This document shows, in pieces, positions 8,485 to 18,183 of a stretch of DNA of 64,000 nucleotides; within the stretch, counting starts at the first letter, position 1, and every line of letters starts with the position of its first letter. This DNA comes from Bacillaceae bacterium S4-13-56 (lineage in GTDB: Bacteria > Bacillota > Bacilli > Bacillales > JAWJLM01), in assembly GCA_040191315.1 (NCBI GenBank), contig JAWJLM010000012.1, positions 1 through 64,000 of the forward strand, in the 5' to 3' direction. The position numbers and the translations under genes were made by a program. Below the pieces are notes generated by a model. It was not told where the DNA came from and did not search any database. It saw nothing but the letters and a program-made list of their open reading frames with translations.

Positions 8485-10302
8485 CTATTCATTTAAAAAC
8501 CGATAGATTTGGCATGCGATGGTAATATCAAACCATTGTTCATGGTTTGAGAAAGATAGGTTTAAAATCGACTCTATCTTTTTTATTCGGTAGTATAGTG
8601 TGTTGTGATGAATGGACAACTTATCTATTACTTGATTTAGATCTCGATTAAATTCTACATATACTAAAAGTGTTTGAAGAAGTTCTTTATCCTTCTTTGA
8701 CTCTAGCTCCAATAACGGACCTAAGTGATCATAAACAAATAAATCAAGTTCGTCTTTATCATGATCGAGTAATAGTCGATAAATTCCACCATCTGAAAAG
8801 CGTAACACTTTTCCACTTCTTTTCTTTGCTAACATTTCAATGCATTGCCGTGCATCACTATACGACTTCCTAACATTTATAAATCCCTGATATACTCGAC
8901 CAATGCCTACTTTTACATCGTAGGGAATATTTTCTATTTTATCGGTGAAATTTTTCAACTTTGCCCTTGCTTCGTTTTTTGTTTTATCATATGGAACAGT
9001 TAAAAACGCAATAATATCAGACCCTTGTTGTGTAACAAGCCCATTCATGTGGGATAGCTTCATGGTTTGTTGAATCCACTTAATCCAAGATTCCTTAATA
9101 AAATATTGATTAAAACTAGGTTTATCTTGGTTCCCTTCGCAGATCATTACCGTATAATAATCTTTCTCATCAAGGTGGAGGTTATTTGCTTGTTTGATAA
9201 CGTCCTCATCAAATTGTCCTGAGATAATTTTCTCAAAAATATCTCCTGCAAGCTTACGATGAGTCTCTTCAATCGTACGTTTTCTCATCAGCTCTAAACC
9301 TAACATGGATGCACTGTATTCCAAGAGGAGACGATTACCATCTTGAAACGATCCTTCTTCAATCCAAGCACAAAGAAATCCGATAACTGCTTCCGCACCC
9401 ACGACAGGCAGTACCAGTAGTGAATTTTTTGAACCCTCAATTAACTGCCATTTTTTTACCGAGATCGCATATTGCACTTCTTTAATTGAAAGGAAGTTAT
9501 CAGGAAGTCTAAGATTATTACTAACTCCCGATGATGATATTGGGAATAATAGCTCATCATAAAATGCAATTGGTGTTTTGGTGATAGCATAGATTGCAGT
9601 CATCAAATCATCAATACTTTTGTTTTTACTAATTAAGGAAGCTAAGTCATTATATAAATCAGTTGTACGTTGCAACTGTGTATGTTCTTTTCTCAAGGCC
9701 TTGTAAGTAATTTCTAGTTCTTGTTTAGTTTTATCTTGTTCAACTAATAGTAAATGATGTCCATATAATAGAGCGTAGTAAGAACTTACTTCCCTTACCA
9801 TTTCATACGTATAATTATTAAAATATGCTTGATTATCAAAGCTATTAATCGTTAAAATAGCAATCGGTTTGTTGTTATAAAGTAGCGGAAAACATATGGT
9901 AGCTGTCGGAAAACCATCACCAATGATCGAGTCTTTATAATGCTGTAAATTTTGCTCTGTCATTGATTTCATATATTCATTAATAGAATCTTGACCATTT
10001 AAAACGATTGATTCCAATGTTTGATACACTGTTCCACTAATTGCCTCTCCCGGCGATAGTTGAGTTTTACGATAACTCTCTTCATGATATCCAATTGCCG
10101 TCTTCACCAATAACTTTTTCATCTTTTCATCATAGATAAAGAAAAATCCTGCATTAGCATAAGGGATGGACTCTATTATCGCCATTAATAAACGCTCTTC
10201 AAATTTCTTATCTCTGTAGTAATCTGTTAATTCATTTGCCCGTTGGAGAGAATATGCGAGTAAATCATTCATAGGATTGCTTTGCTTCTGATTATCCTGC
10301 AT
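8485..10302 (-). CDS. GAF-domain PucR/CdaR-type transcriptional regulator
   Basis: Probable activator of the preceding peptide-transport operon. It has about 605 residues. The N-terminal part (roughly 40-190) is a GAF-type sensor, followed by a short coiled segment and a PucR-like GGDEF-related middle domain. The C-terminus (about 545-600) has the PucR HTH signature DLNQVIDKLSIHHNTLYYRI. I chose the ATG after AAGGAG rather than the TTG seven codons upstream. The gene is the last of the operon, a few bases after the DUF1028 gene. The GAF ligand cannot be read; a peptide or amino acid is a guess from context. Confidence 0.88.
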   Translation of the reverse strand: MQDNQKQSNPMNDLLAYSLQRANELTDYYRDKKFEERLLMAIIESIPYANAGFFFIYDEKMKKLLVKTAIGYHEESYRKTQLSPGEAISGTVYQTLESIVLNGQDSINEYMKSMTEQNLQHYKDSIIGDGFPTATICFPLLYNNKPIAILTINSFDNQAYFNNYTYEMVREVSSYYALLYGHHLLLVEQDKTKQELEITYKALRKEHTQLQRTTDLYNDLASLISKNKSIDDLMTAIYAITKTPIAFYDELLFPISSSGVSNNLRLPDNFLSIKEVQYAISVKKWQLIEGSKNSLLVLPVVGAEAVIGFLCAWIEEGSFQDGNRLLLEYSASMLGLELMRKRTIEETHRKLAGDIFEKIISGQFDEDVIKQANNLHLDEKDYYTVMICEGNQDKPSFNQYFIKESWIKWIQQTMKLSHMNGLVTQQGSDIIAFLTVPYDKTKNEARAKLKNFTDKIENIPYDVKVGIGRVYQGFINVRKSYSDARQCIEMLAKKRSGKVLRFSDGGIYRLLLDHDKDELDLFVYDHLGPLLELESKKDKELLQTLLVYVEFNRDLNQVIDKLSIHHNTLYYRIKKIESILNLSFSNHEQWFDITIACQIYRFLNE

Positions 10303-10323
10303 GCTACTTCTCTCCTTCTCCAA

Positions 10324-10983
10324 TTATTTAAATTTAATACCAGTTTTTACTGCTTCGACCCATTCATAATAACGATCAATTAGCACTCCACGATTTTTCT
10401 CATACATATTTGCTAGCAACTTGATCGGTTCTTCATCGTCGTCCACCCTAAAGTCTACATAAGGAAAACCTTCTTCTGCTACTACTTTAAGAAGTGCAGC
10501 CTGCTTTCCACGCTTGTCACCTCCAATTTTATCTGCAGCAACTAGTGCAGCGAGTAACCGTTCTTCTAACAATCCAGTAGTGTTTTCAAATGTTTCAACC
10601 ATTGTTGTGAGGACATCTTCTCCTGTTAATAAATTCCCCTGAACAGCATAATTATCACCAACGATATGGCCCTTATAGTCATCATTTTCAACCCCAGTGT
10701 AGACGGCACTATTCCCAAAATGGTCCATAATAATTAGCTGCCGTAATTCTCTGCCATGATCCTTCATTAAAAGACTATTTAATGTTTCATTAGCTGTTTT
10801 CCCACTTTCTAAAAGCTTCATCCCAACTGGCCCAAGCTTTGGGTTTACCCAACCTTGAGATGCAATAATTCCAATGTTTGGTTTCATTGTTGGTGAATAG
10901 GCACCAACAGCTGGAAAGCATGAAGCAACAGCAGCCCCAAAATTTCCAGTTTCTTTACATTTAGCAACAATAGAAAAGGTCAT
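10324..10983 (-). CDS. DUF1028 family protein (Ntn-hydrolase-like)
   Basis: Cytoplasmic protein of about 219 residues belonging to DUF1028. It begins [20 protein letters not shown], and the [14 protein letters not shown] and [10 protein letters not shown] segments are characteristic. The family has an Ntn-hydrolase-like fold and is often found beside peptide or amino-acid utilisation genes, but its reaction is not known. The ATG overlaps the stop codon of the transporter ATPase gene as ATGA, and an AGGAG site sits eight bases upstream; the longer in-frame start nine codons earlier is less likely. Translational coupling to a peptide ATPase suggests a role in processing an imported peptide-like compound. 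Confidence 0.88.
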   Translation of the reverse strand: MTFSIVAKCKETGNFGAAVASCFPAVGAYSPTMKPNIGIIASQGWVNPKLGPVGMKLLESGKTANETLNSLLMKDHGRELRQLIIMDHFGNSAVYTGVENDDYKGHIVGDNYAVQGNLLTGEDVLTTMVETFENTTGLLEERLLAALVAADKIGGDKRGKQAALLKVVAEEGFPYVDFRVDDDEEPIKLLANMYEKNRGVLIDRYYEWVEAVKTGIKFK

Positions 10984-11966
10984 TGTAATCGCTCCTGAAC
11001 AACGTGACATGCTGTAAAATGATTTTCTTCCACTTCAATCCACTCTGGATCTATTTTTTTACATACTTCCTTAGCAAGTGGACATCTAGTATGGAAACGA
11101 CATCCTGTAGGTGGATTTACTGGACTTGGTATCTCCCCAGTTAGTGGAATACTTTGACGTTTCCGCTTCGGATCTGGAACTGGAATAGCTGATAACAGTG
11201 CTTGAGTATAAGGATGAACTGGATTAGTATACAAGGTTTCACTGTCTGCTAACTCAACCATTTTTCCTAGATACATGACACCAATTCGATCACTAATATA
11301 TTCAACAACACTTAGGTCATGGGCAATAAACAAATAGGTGAAACCAAAATCCTTTTGCAAATCTTTAATTAGATTTAATACTTGTGCTTGTATGGAAACA
11401 TCAAGCGCTGCTACCGGTTCATCTGCAACGATAAATTTTGGATTTAATGCGAGTGACCTAGCAATTCCAATTCTTTGTCGTTGACCACCTGAAAATTCAT
11501 GTGGGTAACGTTTCAAGTAGCTTTCAGGGATACCAACAGCATCTAATAACTCTTTAATTCGTTTATCTCTTGATTTCTTATCTTCATTATATGTTCTAAG
11601 CGGTTCATCAACAATTTGTTTGATAGTCATTCTAGGATTAAGAGAAGCATAAGGGTCCTGAAAAATCATTTGAAAATCTCTTCGCTTTTCTCGCAATTCT
11701 TTTTTTGAGTACTTGGTTACATCTCGATTTTCAAAGTAAATATTTCCTTCCGTCGGCTCAAGCAACCTTAACAATAGCCTCCCCATCGTAGATTTCCCAC
11801 AACCAGATTCTCCTACTATCCCAAGTGTTTCTCCTTGGTAAATGGAGAATGTTAAATCATCTACTGCTTTTACAACGGGATTATCTTTTTGGAACCACTT
11901 CCCCCCTAGGGCAAAGTGTTTCTTTAATCCCTCTACTCGGACAAGTTCTTGTCTCTTTGTTTCCAT
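10980..11966 (-). CDS. Peptide ABC transporter ATP-binding protein (OppF/DppF type)
   Basis: Cytoplasmic ATPase, 328 residues, that powers oligopeptide or dipeptide uptake with its partner at 11933-12943. Motifs: Walker [10 protein letters not shown], signature [16 protein letters not shown], Walker [13 protein letters not shown], switch histidine in FIAHDLS. The C-terminal extension has the oligopeptide-type cysteine motif ([10 protein letters not shown]...C...C), which can hold an iron-sulfur cluster in this family. The start overlaps the previous gene by 34 bases, but GAGGAGG sits right before this ATG. Confidence 0.95.
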   Translation of the reverse strand: METKRQELVRVEGLKKHFALGGKWFQKDNPVVKAVDDLTFSIYQGETLGIVGESGCGKSTMGRLLLRLLEPTEGNIYFENRDVTKYSKKELREKRRDFQMIFQDPYASLNPRMTIKQIVDEPLRTYNEDKKSRDKRIKELLDAVGIPESYLKRYPHEFSGGQRQRIGIARSLALNPKFIVADEPVAALDVSIQAQVLNLIKDLQKDFGFTYLFIAHDLSVVEYISDRIGVMYLGKMVELADSETLYTNPVHPYTQALLSAIPVPDPKRKRQSIPLTGEIPSPVNPPTGCRFHTRCPLAKEVCKKIDPEWIEVEENHFTACHVVQERLQ

Positions 11967-12943
11967 TCCTGCACCTCCTCTTCATATAAATAACAAGCAG
12001 TCCCATGCCCCTCACCAGTTGAAAAAAATGGTGGGTGTACAGAATGGCATTTTTCAAATACAAATGGACATCTATCCGCAAAACGACACCCTTCAGGTAA
12101 ATCAGTTAGAGTAGGAGGTTGTCCCTGCACAGGTTCTAGCCTCTCTTTGCTCCCAAATTTAGGTAAAGATGCTAACAACCCTTTTGTATATGGATGTTTA
12201 GGATTTTCAAATAATTCTTCGACAGTTGCCTGTTCAACAATTTTCCCTGCATACATGACAGCTACTTTATCACAAATTTCAGCTACAACACCTAGGTCAT
12301 GTGTAATCATCATAATGCCCGCATTAGTCTCCTCTCGCAGCTTGAGAATTAGATCTAACACTTGTGCCTGTATAGTCACGTCTAATGCAGTAGTAGGTTC
12401 ATCTGCGATAAGTAAAGACGGGTTACCTGCGAGCGCCATCCCAATAACACCTCGTTGCCTCATACCACCACTAAACTGGTGAGGGTATTGTGCCGCACGC
12501 TCCTCTGCCGATGGGATTCCTACCTTTTTTAACATTTCAATTGCTCGAGTCCAAGCTGTCTTTTTAGAAACTTTCTCATGAATCAAAGGAACCTCTGCAA
12601 TCTGATTACCAACAGTGTAAACAGGATTAAGAGATGTCATTGGATCTTGAGCAATTAAGCCTATCTTACTTCCCCTAATATTCAACATCGCTTTCTCACT
12701 TTTTTCCAATAGATTTTCACCATTAAACAGCACTTCTCCGCTTATTGTTTCATTTCTTTTCGCTCCTACAAGCCTAAGGATAGATTGAGATGTCATGCTT
12801 TTACCACATCCAGACTCACCAACAATGCCGAGTATTTCCCCTCGTTTAATTTGAAAGGAGATACCATCTACCGCTGTCACAACGCCTTTTCCTGTTCTAA
12901 ACTGTGTTGTTAAGTTTTTTACATCCAATAAAATACCTTCCAC
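11933..12943 (-). CDS. Peptide ABC transporter ATP-binding protein (OppD/DppD type)
   Basis: Second ATPase of the peptide importer, 336 residues. Walker [10 protein letters not shown], signature [16 protein letters not shown], Walker [21 protein letters not shown]. It also carries the C-terminal cysteine cluster ([14 protein letters not shown]). It starts with GTG eight bases after GGAG. It lies between the second permease and the F-type ATPase, the standard opp/dpp order. The D and F pair act as a heterodimer in this family. Confidence 0.95.
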   Translation of the reverse strand: MEGILLDVKNLTTQFRTGKGVVTAVDGISFQIKRGEILGIVGESGCGKSMTSQSILRLVGAKRNETISGEVLFNGENLLEKSEKAMLNIRGSKIGLIAQDPMTSLNPVYTVGNQIAEVPLIHEKVSKKTAWTRAIEMLKKVGIPSAEERAAQYPHQFSGGMRQRGVIGMALAGNPSLLIADEPTTALDVTIQAQVLDLILKLREETNAGIMMITHDLGVVAEICDKVAVMYAGKIVEQATVEELFENPKHPYTKGLLASLPKFGSKERLEPVQGQPPTLTDLPEGCRFADRCPFVFEKCHSVHPPFFSTGEGHGTACYLYEEEVQEWKQRDKNLSE

Positions 12944-12958
12944 CGTAGCATCTCCTTT

Positions 12959-13798
12959 CTATGATTTTTCGTTATTTAACCTAGGATCTAAAGCGTCACG
13001 CAAACCGTCCCCCATTACGTTAAAACTAAATACAGCTAATGTAATGGCGATACCTGGGAATACTGCTGCCCACCATGACAGTTCCATCCAATCCTTCGCC
13101 TCACTTAGCATAATTCCCCAGGAAGGGGTATCTGGTGATACGCCTAGCCCTAAAAAGCTAAGAGCAGCTTCAGCCAGGATTGCAAACGCAAACGACAAAG
13201 TAATTTGAACAATTAATGGAGCCATTGCATTTGGGAGTATGTGTCGAAGCAAAATAGTGTGGGCTTTTACCCCCATGGACCTTGCTGCCTCTATATATAA
13301 TGAATCACGAATATTTAATACTGTGCCTCGCGCTATTCTAGCAAAAATTGGTGTGTAAACAATACCGATAGCTAGCATGAGATTGTTTAAACTAGGACCT
13401 AATATAGCCATAATAACTAGAGCTAATAAGATATCTGGAAAAGAAAATAGCACATCCGTAACTCTGGAAAGGATGTTATCTATCCATCCACCAAAATATC
13501 CCGAGACTAATCCAATCAAAGTTCCAATTACAAAGGAGAACCCAACAGCTATAAGCCCTACTTGAAGAGAAATTCTAGCACCATAAATAATTCTACTAAA
13601 TATATCACGACCGAATTGATCAGTTCCAAACCAATAATCACCATTCGGAGGCTGGAGACGACTTATCGGGTTCATTGCATAAGGGTCATAAGGAGTTAAC
13701 CATTTGGCAAAAATGGCAGTTAGTAGAATAATAGAAATAAAGATGAACCCTACTAGCGCTATTCTATTTTGTATAAATCTTTTCCATAAATCACTCAT
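12959..13798 (-). CDS. Peptide ABC transporter permease (OppC/DppC type)
   Basis: Membrane subunit of the peptide importer, 279 residues, about six membrane segments. It opens with the N-terminal OppC-type segment and has the conserved DQFGRDIFSRIIYGARISL motif. The EAA loop is EAARSMGVKAHTILLRHILP. A GAGGTGAGACA site precedes the ATG. It sits 26 bases after the DppB-type gene and 16 before the D-type ATPase gene. Confidence 0.95.
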   Translation of the reverse strand: MSDLWKRFIQNRIALVGFIFISIILLTAIFAKWLTPYDPYAMNPISRLQPPNGDYWFGTDQFGRDIFSRIIYGARISLQVGLIAVGFSFVIGTLIGLVSGYFGGWIDNILSRVTDVLFSFPDILLALVIMAILGPSLNNLMLAIGIVYTPIFARIARGTVLNIRDSLYIEAARSMGVKAHTILLRHILPNAMAPLIVQITLSFAFAILAEAALSFLGLGVSPDTPSWGIMLSEAKDWMELSWWAAVFPGIAITLAVFSFNVMGDGLRDALDPRLNNEKS

Positions 13799-13823
13799 TG
13801 TCTCACCTCTCCTCTGTCATGTG

Positions 13824-14765
13824 TTAATATCTTATTTTAGGATTTAAAAATGCGTAAATAATGTCAACTACTAAATTAATAAGAACAAAGGCTGACGCAA
13901 TGAATAAAATTGTCCCCTGCAATAAGGCATAATCTCGATTGGTGATCGACTGTAAAGCAAGACGCCCTATCCCCGGTAACGAAAAAATTTGCTCGATGAC
14001 TACCGAACCTCCAAGTAAATAACCAGTTTGTATACCAACAACGGTAATGACAGGAATAAGCGCATTCTTCAATCCGTGCTTCCAAACCCATCGCTTGTTA
14101 GAAACCCCTTTTGCTTTTGCCATCTTCATATACTCTTCACCCACAATTTCAAGCATGGATGATCTAGTCATTCGCATAACCACCGCACCAACTGCCGTGC
14201 CTAAAGCGAGTCCTGGCATGACCATCGATCTAAAATTATTCCATATGTCTTCTGTAATTGGCACAAATCCCCCAGACGGAAGGACGCCCCAATGCAATGC
14301 AAAAAGCAACATCATCAGTGTGCCTAGCCAGAAATTGGGTACGGAAATTCCGAACATACCAAAGAAACTGGCACCGTAATCCATAATCGAATTTCTTTTT
14401 ATTGCAGCGTACGTACCTAAAGGAATGGCAACAACAATTGCAAATACAACACTAATCACTGTCAGTTCAAGTGTTACAGGAAGTCGGTCAATTATTGCAT
14501 CTAATACAGGTTGATTTGAAAAGGAAGAAAACCCAAAATCTCCTTGTATTATATTGGATATCCATAAGCCATATTGCACAATTAAAGGTTCATTTAATCC
14601 TAACCTTTCTCGTAAAATAGTTGCCTGTTCCTCGTTATAATTAGCACCTAATAATGCGGTAACCGTATCACCTGGAACAAGTCTAACGATAAAAAATGAG
14701 ATTATCGAAATTCCAAATAAAACGGGAATGGCGACTAATAATCGTTTAAATATATATTTTCCCAC
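13824..14765 (-). CDS. Peptide ABC transporter permease (OppB/DppB type)
   Basis: Membrane subunit of the peptide importer, 313 residues with about six membrane segments. The N-terminal FISFFIVRLVPGD-type motif and the EAA-like loop ending in a GGSVVIEQIFSLPGIG segment are typical. It starts with GTG right after GGAGGTGG. The binding protein at 15350-16957 is separated from this gene by 584 bases that hold a terminator and a repeat, so the BCDF-DUF1028-pucR unit may have its own promoter or rely on readthrough. Confidence 0.95.
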   Translation of the reverse strand: MGKYIFKRLLVAIPVLFGISIISFFIVRLVPGDTVTALLGANYNEEQATILRERLGLNEPLIVQYGLWISNIIQGDFGFSSFSNQPVLDAIIDRLPVTLELTVISVVFAIVVAIPLGTYAAIKRNSIMDYGASFFGMFGISVPNFWLGTLMMLLFALHWGVLPSGGFVPITEDIWNNFRSMVMPGLALGTAVGAVVMRMTRSSMLEIVGEEYMKMAKAKGVSNKRWVWKHGLKNALIPVITVVGIQTGYLLGGSVVIEQIFSLPGIGRLALQSITNRDYALLQGTILFIASAFVLINLVVDIIYAFLNPKIRY

Positions 14766-14904
14766 TAGACCACCTCCTTAAGAGATTTTTTATTTGATTA
14801 GCGCATACTCTTTTTCTTAAGAAAACTTGGCATTTGCCAAGCCTTTGTGGCGAATGGCTTAGTTGCACTTATGCAGATAGGAAAGTTTTATACTTTCCTA
14901 TCTG

Positions 14905-15295
14905 TAAGAAAAGCGCAAGCGCCCTCGATCATCGACGTAAGCCGGTGAGGCCCACAAGATGTGGGTCACGTAGGCGTTGCCACACGATGTGGCGGTGATC
15001 CTCCGAGATAAAGGAAACACGGTTCACGAGGGCTCGCAGGAAGCGAGTCCGTTCGGTGTTGCGAATCATTTCGGTGGGACGAGTAATCGCAGTCCCAACA
15101 CGATGTCGCGTTTTTAACCGAACCTCCTTCATCGATGTTGACTTATCGATGGAGAGGAGGGAACCGACTCTAGTCGATAGGCTGCCCTTCGAAATTAGAA
15201 AAGCACTTGTCTCTGCGAAGTAGCTCTAAGTAGCTTTCCTTACTCCGGGCGAAGATTATTCGATGAAGCTTTTTCGCTGGAGCTAGACAAATTTT
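14905..15295. repeat. GCGCAAGCGC-type intergenic repeat
   Basis: It begins near AAAAGCGCAAGCGCCCTCGA and ends with GAAGCTTTTTCGCTGGAGCT and AGACAA. Inside are several hairpins and the pair ACACGATGTGGCGG / ACACGATGTCGCG. Related, more decayed copies are at 36655-36765 and 42893-43008. A 67-codon minus-strand frame crosses it but looks spurious. It is inserted within a peptide-transport gene set. Confidence 0.7.
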
Positions 15296-15308
15296 ATACT
15301 TTATCTTT

Positions 15309-15345
15309 TAAAAAAGGAGGATGATAGGTTCATCCCCCTTTTTTA
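15309..15345 (-). terminator. Terminator after the peptide-binding protein gene
   Basis: On the minus strand AAAAGGGGGATG pairs with CATCCTCC and is followed by six T. It starts five bases beyond the stop codon. Confidence 0.8.
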
Positions 15346-15349
15346 TTTA

Positions 15350-16957
15350 TTATTCAATCCATGTGTTTTCTAATGATTTTGTTGTAACTGTAGGGTTAAC
15401 ATCAAATCCATGAATACCGTCACGAAGCACTGATGCTTGTTGATTCGCATATAAGAATACCATTGGTGCATCTTCTACAATTAATCGTTGTGCTTCTGTA
15501 TAAATCTCTTTTCTTTCTTCTTGACCGTTAGTTACACGTCCTTTTTCAAGGAGCTCATCAACCTCTAGATTAGAATACTCTTGCTGATTATAAACTTCTC
15601 CAGAATGGAAGATGTTATATAAGAACTCATCTGGATCAACGAAACCAACCCAACCAACAATAGTCATTTCAAAGTCATGATTTCCTAAACCTTCAAAGAA
15701 AATGCTATCTTCCTGCTGAAGTACTTCAACACTTATACCAACATCAGCTAATTGTTGTTTGACTACTTGAGCTGCATCTACTTGCGCTTGGTTTTGACCT
15801 ACTTTTAGAGTAATGTCGAAGCCACCTTCATAGCCTGCTTCAGCTAATAACTCCTTTGCCTTATCAATATCGCGGTTAGGATATGTGTTTAAATCTCCGT
15901 AAGCCCAATGTCCTGGAGGAATTGGTCCACCAGTAAGCGGTGTTGCCATACCAAACTTTACTACATTATTTAATTCTTCACGGTCAATAGCCCAAGCAAT
16001 TGCTTGCCGTACTGCTTTTTCTTGTAATGGTCCAGCAGTGACATTTAAGCCAATATACTCCCAGTAACTACCTGTTACTGATTCTACATTTAGACCTTCG
16101 GCTTGCTCAAGTAACTGAATGTCCTTTGGTGATAACTGCAAGATAATGTCTAACTCATCATTACGGATTGCTGTTGTTCTTGCTGTTTCATCAGGAATTG
16201 TTTTCCATACAACTCTGTCTAAATAAGGTAATCCTTCTTTAAAGTAATCTTCATATTTTTCTAGAACCAATTGTTCTCCTTTATTCCATTCTACTAAAGC
16301 AAATGGCCCACTTCCTGCGTCCACATTATCTAAACTTCCCCCATTTTCCTCAACGATCGTTTGATTCACAATCGCATTCATAGGATTAGCCAAGAAAGTT
16401 AAAAACGGCGCTACAGGCTCGCTTAGTCTAATAACAACCTTAGTCTCATCTGGTGTTTCAATCGATTCAACTGCCTCAAATTGAGGAGCTCGTACTACCA
16501 TCTCAACAATTCTTTCAATAGAATACTTTACGTCTTCTGATGTTAAAGTATCTCCATTATGGAAAGTTACCCCATCAGCCAGTGTAAAGGTATATTCTTT
16601 ACCATCTCCAGAAATTTGGTAATCTGTAACTAGTTCACCCTCAATCTCACCATATGTACCTTCTTTATATCTGAATAAAGTACTGTACATATTTTCAATG
16701 TAGCGCATTGATTGCGCACCAGTTTCTTTATGCGGGTCCAATCCTTGTGCACCATTTAGGTCAGCGATTCTTAATTCGCCTCCTTCAACGGGGTCTCCAC
16801 TTGGCTGTGATTCTTCAGAACTATCTTCCCCAGACTTTTCTTCTGTTCCAGTATCATCTGATGATCCGGTATCTTCGCTGTTACCGTTATCCTGTGAGCA
16901 TGCTGCAAGAACTAGTAAAAATAAAATCAAACTAATCAATAGTGAAAATTTCTTCAT
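15350..16957 (-). CDS. Peptide-binding lipoprotein (family 5 solute-binding protein)
   Basis: Extracellular receptor of the peptide ABC importer, 535 residues, normal for DppA/OppA-type proteins. Lipoprotein signal with lipobox LLVLAACSQD (Cys20), then a serine/acid-rich linker (about 21-55), then the SBP family 5 fold with KYSIERIVE and VAPFLTFLANP segments. It is first in the gene set, followed by a terminator, then the membrane subunits. A 17-bp inverted repeat lies about 80 bases upstream. Dipeptides, oligopeptides or other family 5 ligands are all possible. Confidence 0.94.
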   Translation of the reverse strand: MKKFSLLISLILFLLVLAACSQDNGNSEDTGSSDDTGTEEKSGEDSSEESQPSGDPVEGGELRIADLNGAQGLDPHKETGAQSMRYIENMYSTLFRYKEGTYGEIEGELVTDYQISGDGKEYTFTLADGVTFHNGDTLTSEDVKYSIERIVEMVVRAPQFEAVESIETPDETKVVIRLSEPVAPFLTFLANPMNAIVNQTIVEENGGSLDNVDAGSGPFALVEWNKGEQLVLEKYEDYFKEGLPYLDRVVWKTIPDETARTTAIRNDELDIILQLSPKDIQLLEQAEGLNVESVTGSYWEYIGLNVTAGPLQEKAVRQAIAWAIDREELNNVVKFGMATPLTGGPIPPGHWAYGDLNTYPNRDIDKAKELLAEAGYEGGFDITLKVGQNQAQVDAAQVVKQQLADVGISVEVLQQEDSIFFEGLGNHDFEMTIVGWVGFVDPDEFLYNIFHSGEVYNQQEYSNLEVDELLEKGRVTNGQEERKEIYTEAQRLIVEDAPMVFLYANQQASVLRDGIHGFDVNPTVTTKSLENTWIE

Positions 16958-17035
16958 AAAAATCCCCCTTTTTGAATTTTCTAAATATAATAATAATACA
17001 TTTCAGAAAGAATAAATACAGAAGTTCTCCCAAAA

Positions 17036-17082
17036 ATCATTTTAATATTTTTGGGATACTTCACAAAAAATATTAAAATGAT
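17036..17082. promoter_or_regulatory. Perfect 17-bp inverted repeat upstream of the peptide-binding gene
   Basis: ATCATTTTAATATTTTT (17036-17052) is exactly complementary in reverse to 17066-17082, around a 13-base loop. On the minus strand it precedes the gene by about 80 bases and is followed by a short T run. It may be a terminator or attenuator in the leader, or an operator. Confidence 0.55.
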
Positions 17083-17193
17083 GCTTCCAACACACTAAAA
17101 AACCCTAGAAAACCAGCATTTAATCAGGCTATTTGGTTTTCTGTCCATTGTCCTGTTAAGAAATCTCACAAAAATAAGCGTTCTGTTACGCGC

Positions 17194-17325
17194 TTATGCT
17201 TTAAATATATAGTTAAATACTGCTCGCTCGAGTGGGGCCAATTCACGATCTATTTGATTATTTTCTTTCGCAGTATCAACAGTCTCTCTTAATGCTTTTA
17301 ACTTTTTAATTTTGATAACTGCCAA
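17194..17325 (-). pseudogene. Possible C-terminal gene remnant
   Basis: A 43-codon minus-strand frame ends in RELAPLERAVFNYIFKA and a TAA at 17194-17196. The composition is protein-like, but there is no ribosome site, and the frame starts right where the structured repeat copy 2 begins. I read it as the tail of a gene cut by the repeat. I do not recognise the family. Confidence 0.3.
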
Positions 17326-17335
17326 TTGTATTTAT

Positions 17336-17552
17336 ACGATAATAAAGTGAACTTCAATCAGTGGCCGTCCCCTACTGCTTGTTAGTACCCAAGGGCATGA
17401 CCTAAAGGCCCCTCATTATGGGCAGTTACTCTTTTCGTTTCACTTAATACTTGAGGTGCGGGTATTACTCCCATGAAAATAAAACATTAAATTTTTCATC
17501 CTTGTTAGTGAAGCTTGCTTCATGGTTGGCTGCTCGTTAATGCGGGATAAAC
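17336..17552 (+). repeat. Structured RNA-like repeat, copy 2
   Basis: AATAAAGTGAACTTCAATCA at the start, GACCTAAAGGCCCCTC, GTTTCACTTAATACTTGAGG, CATTAAATTTTTCATCC, GAAGCTTGCTTC and the final CTCGTTAATGCGGGATAAA. Same order and strand as the copies at 5389, 57029 and 58205. Confidence 0.8.
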
Positions 17553-17586
17553 ATTTGCTTGTTGTTCTTATGTATGTGGAGGAATT

Positions 17587-17844
17587 GTGAAAAAAAGACT
17601 AGGAGAAAATTTGCGTGTTAACTTTGGGGCAATCGGGACGGCCCTTCTTTTATTCTCATTTATAGGAGATGTGACTAGATCCCCTACTTTCTTTGTGCAT
17701 ATCCCAATGCTCCCGAACACCATCAGCACTCTTATTTGCAATCCATACAAAGTGGATCATTATACGTTTTGGAAGCAAACCCTAACTCCATTCAGGGGTC
17801 TCAAGGTCTCAAGGGATGAGGTGATTGATGCCACTTTAATGTAA
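17587..17844 (+). CDS. Doubtful small hypothetical protein
   Basis: An 85-codon GTG frame with GGAGGA just upstream. Residues 13-28 (FGAIGTALLLFSFIGD) could span the membrane. The rest has no motif that I recognise, and the opposite strand is also open for 60 codons. It lies among repeats, so it may be a fragment or chance frame. Confidence 0.2.
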   Translation: MKKRLGENLRVNFGAIGTALLLFSFIGDVTRSPTFFVHIPMLPNTISTLICNPYKVDHYTFWKQTLTPFRGLKVSRDEVIDATLM

Positions 17845-17949
17845 ATAAAGATGACAAATCTACGTTTCTAGCAAAATCAAGTCTGTCAAACTTGAGATAA
17901 TTCATGAAGGCAGTTGAACCATTGAATGACGAAATGAGGATCATCGAAA

Positions 17950-18058
17950 CCCACGTGAAACATTTCTGTGAAACAAGAATTTTCGGGTGGTGACAGGCAC
18001 CGACACAAGGTAGGTGTCGCTAAGGAAATTCACGATGAGAACCGTCCCTACCAACACG
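17950..18058 (+). repeat. Composite repeat: GGTGGTGACAGGCACC unit plus CCGTCCCTACCAACAC unit
   Basis: Extended unit with GTGAAACATTTCTGTGAAAC and GGTGGTGACAGGCACC (17986-18001), then TAAGGAAATTCACGATGAGA and ACCGTCCCTACCAACACG. Two repeat types are joined here, and the same GGAAATTCACGATGAGA join occurs at 39375 and 56272. Confidence 0.75.
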
Positions 18059-18183
18059 CTGATGTTTTTTGTTTTGTTAATGAACTGTGATACATTAATG
18101 AGGGAGGCTGTTATTGTTCGGTTCAGGTCACGGAAGCCTTTCTCAATATCCAATAAAAATGAGAGACGTAAGGAGGAGTTACC

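Noticed and set aside
12147-12482. 111-codon plus-strand frame
   Set aside because: Opposite strand of the OppD-type ATPase gene; no independent support.
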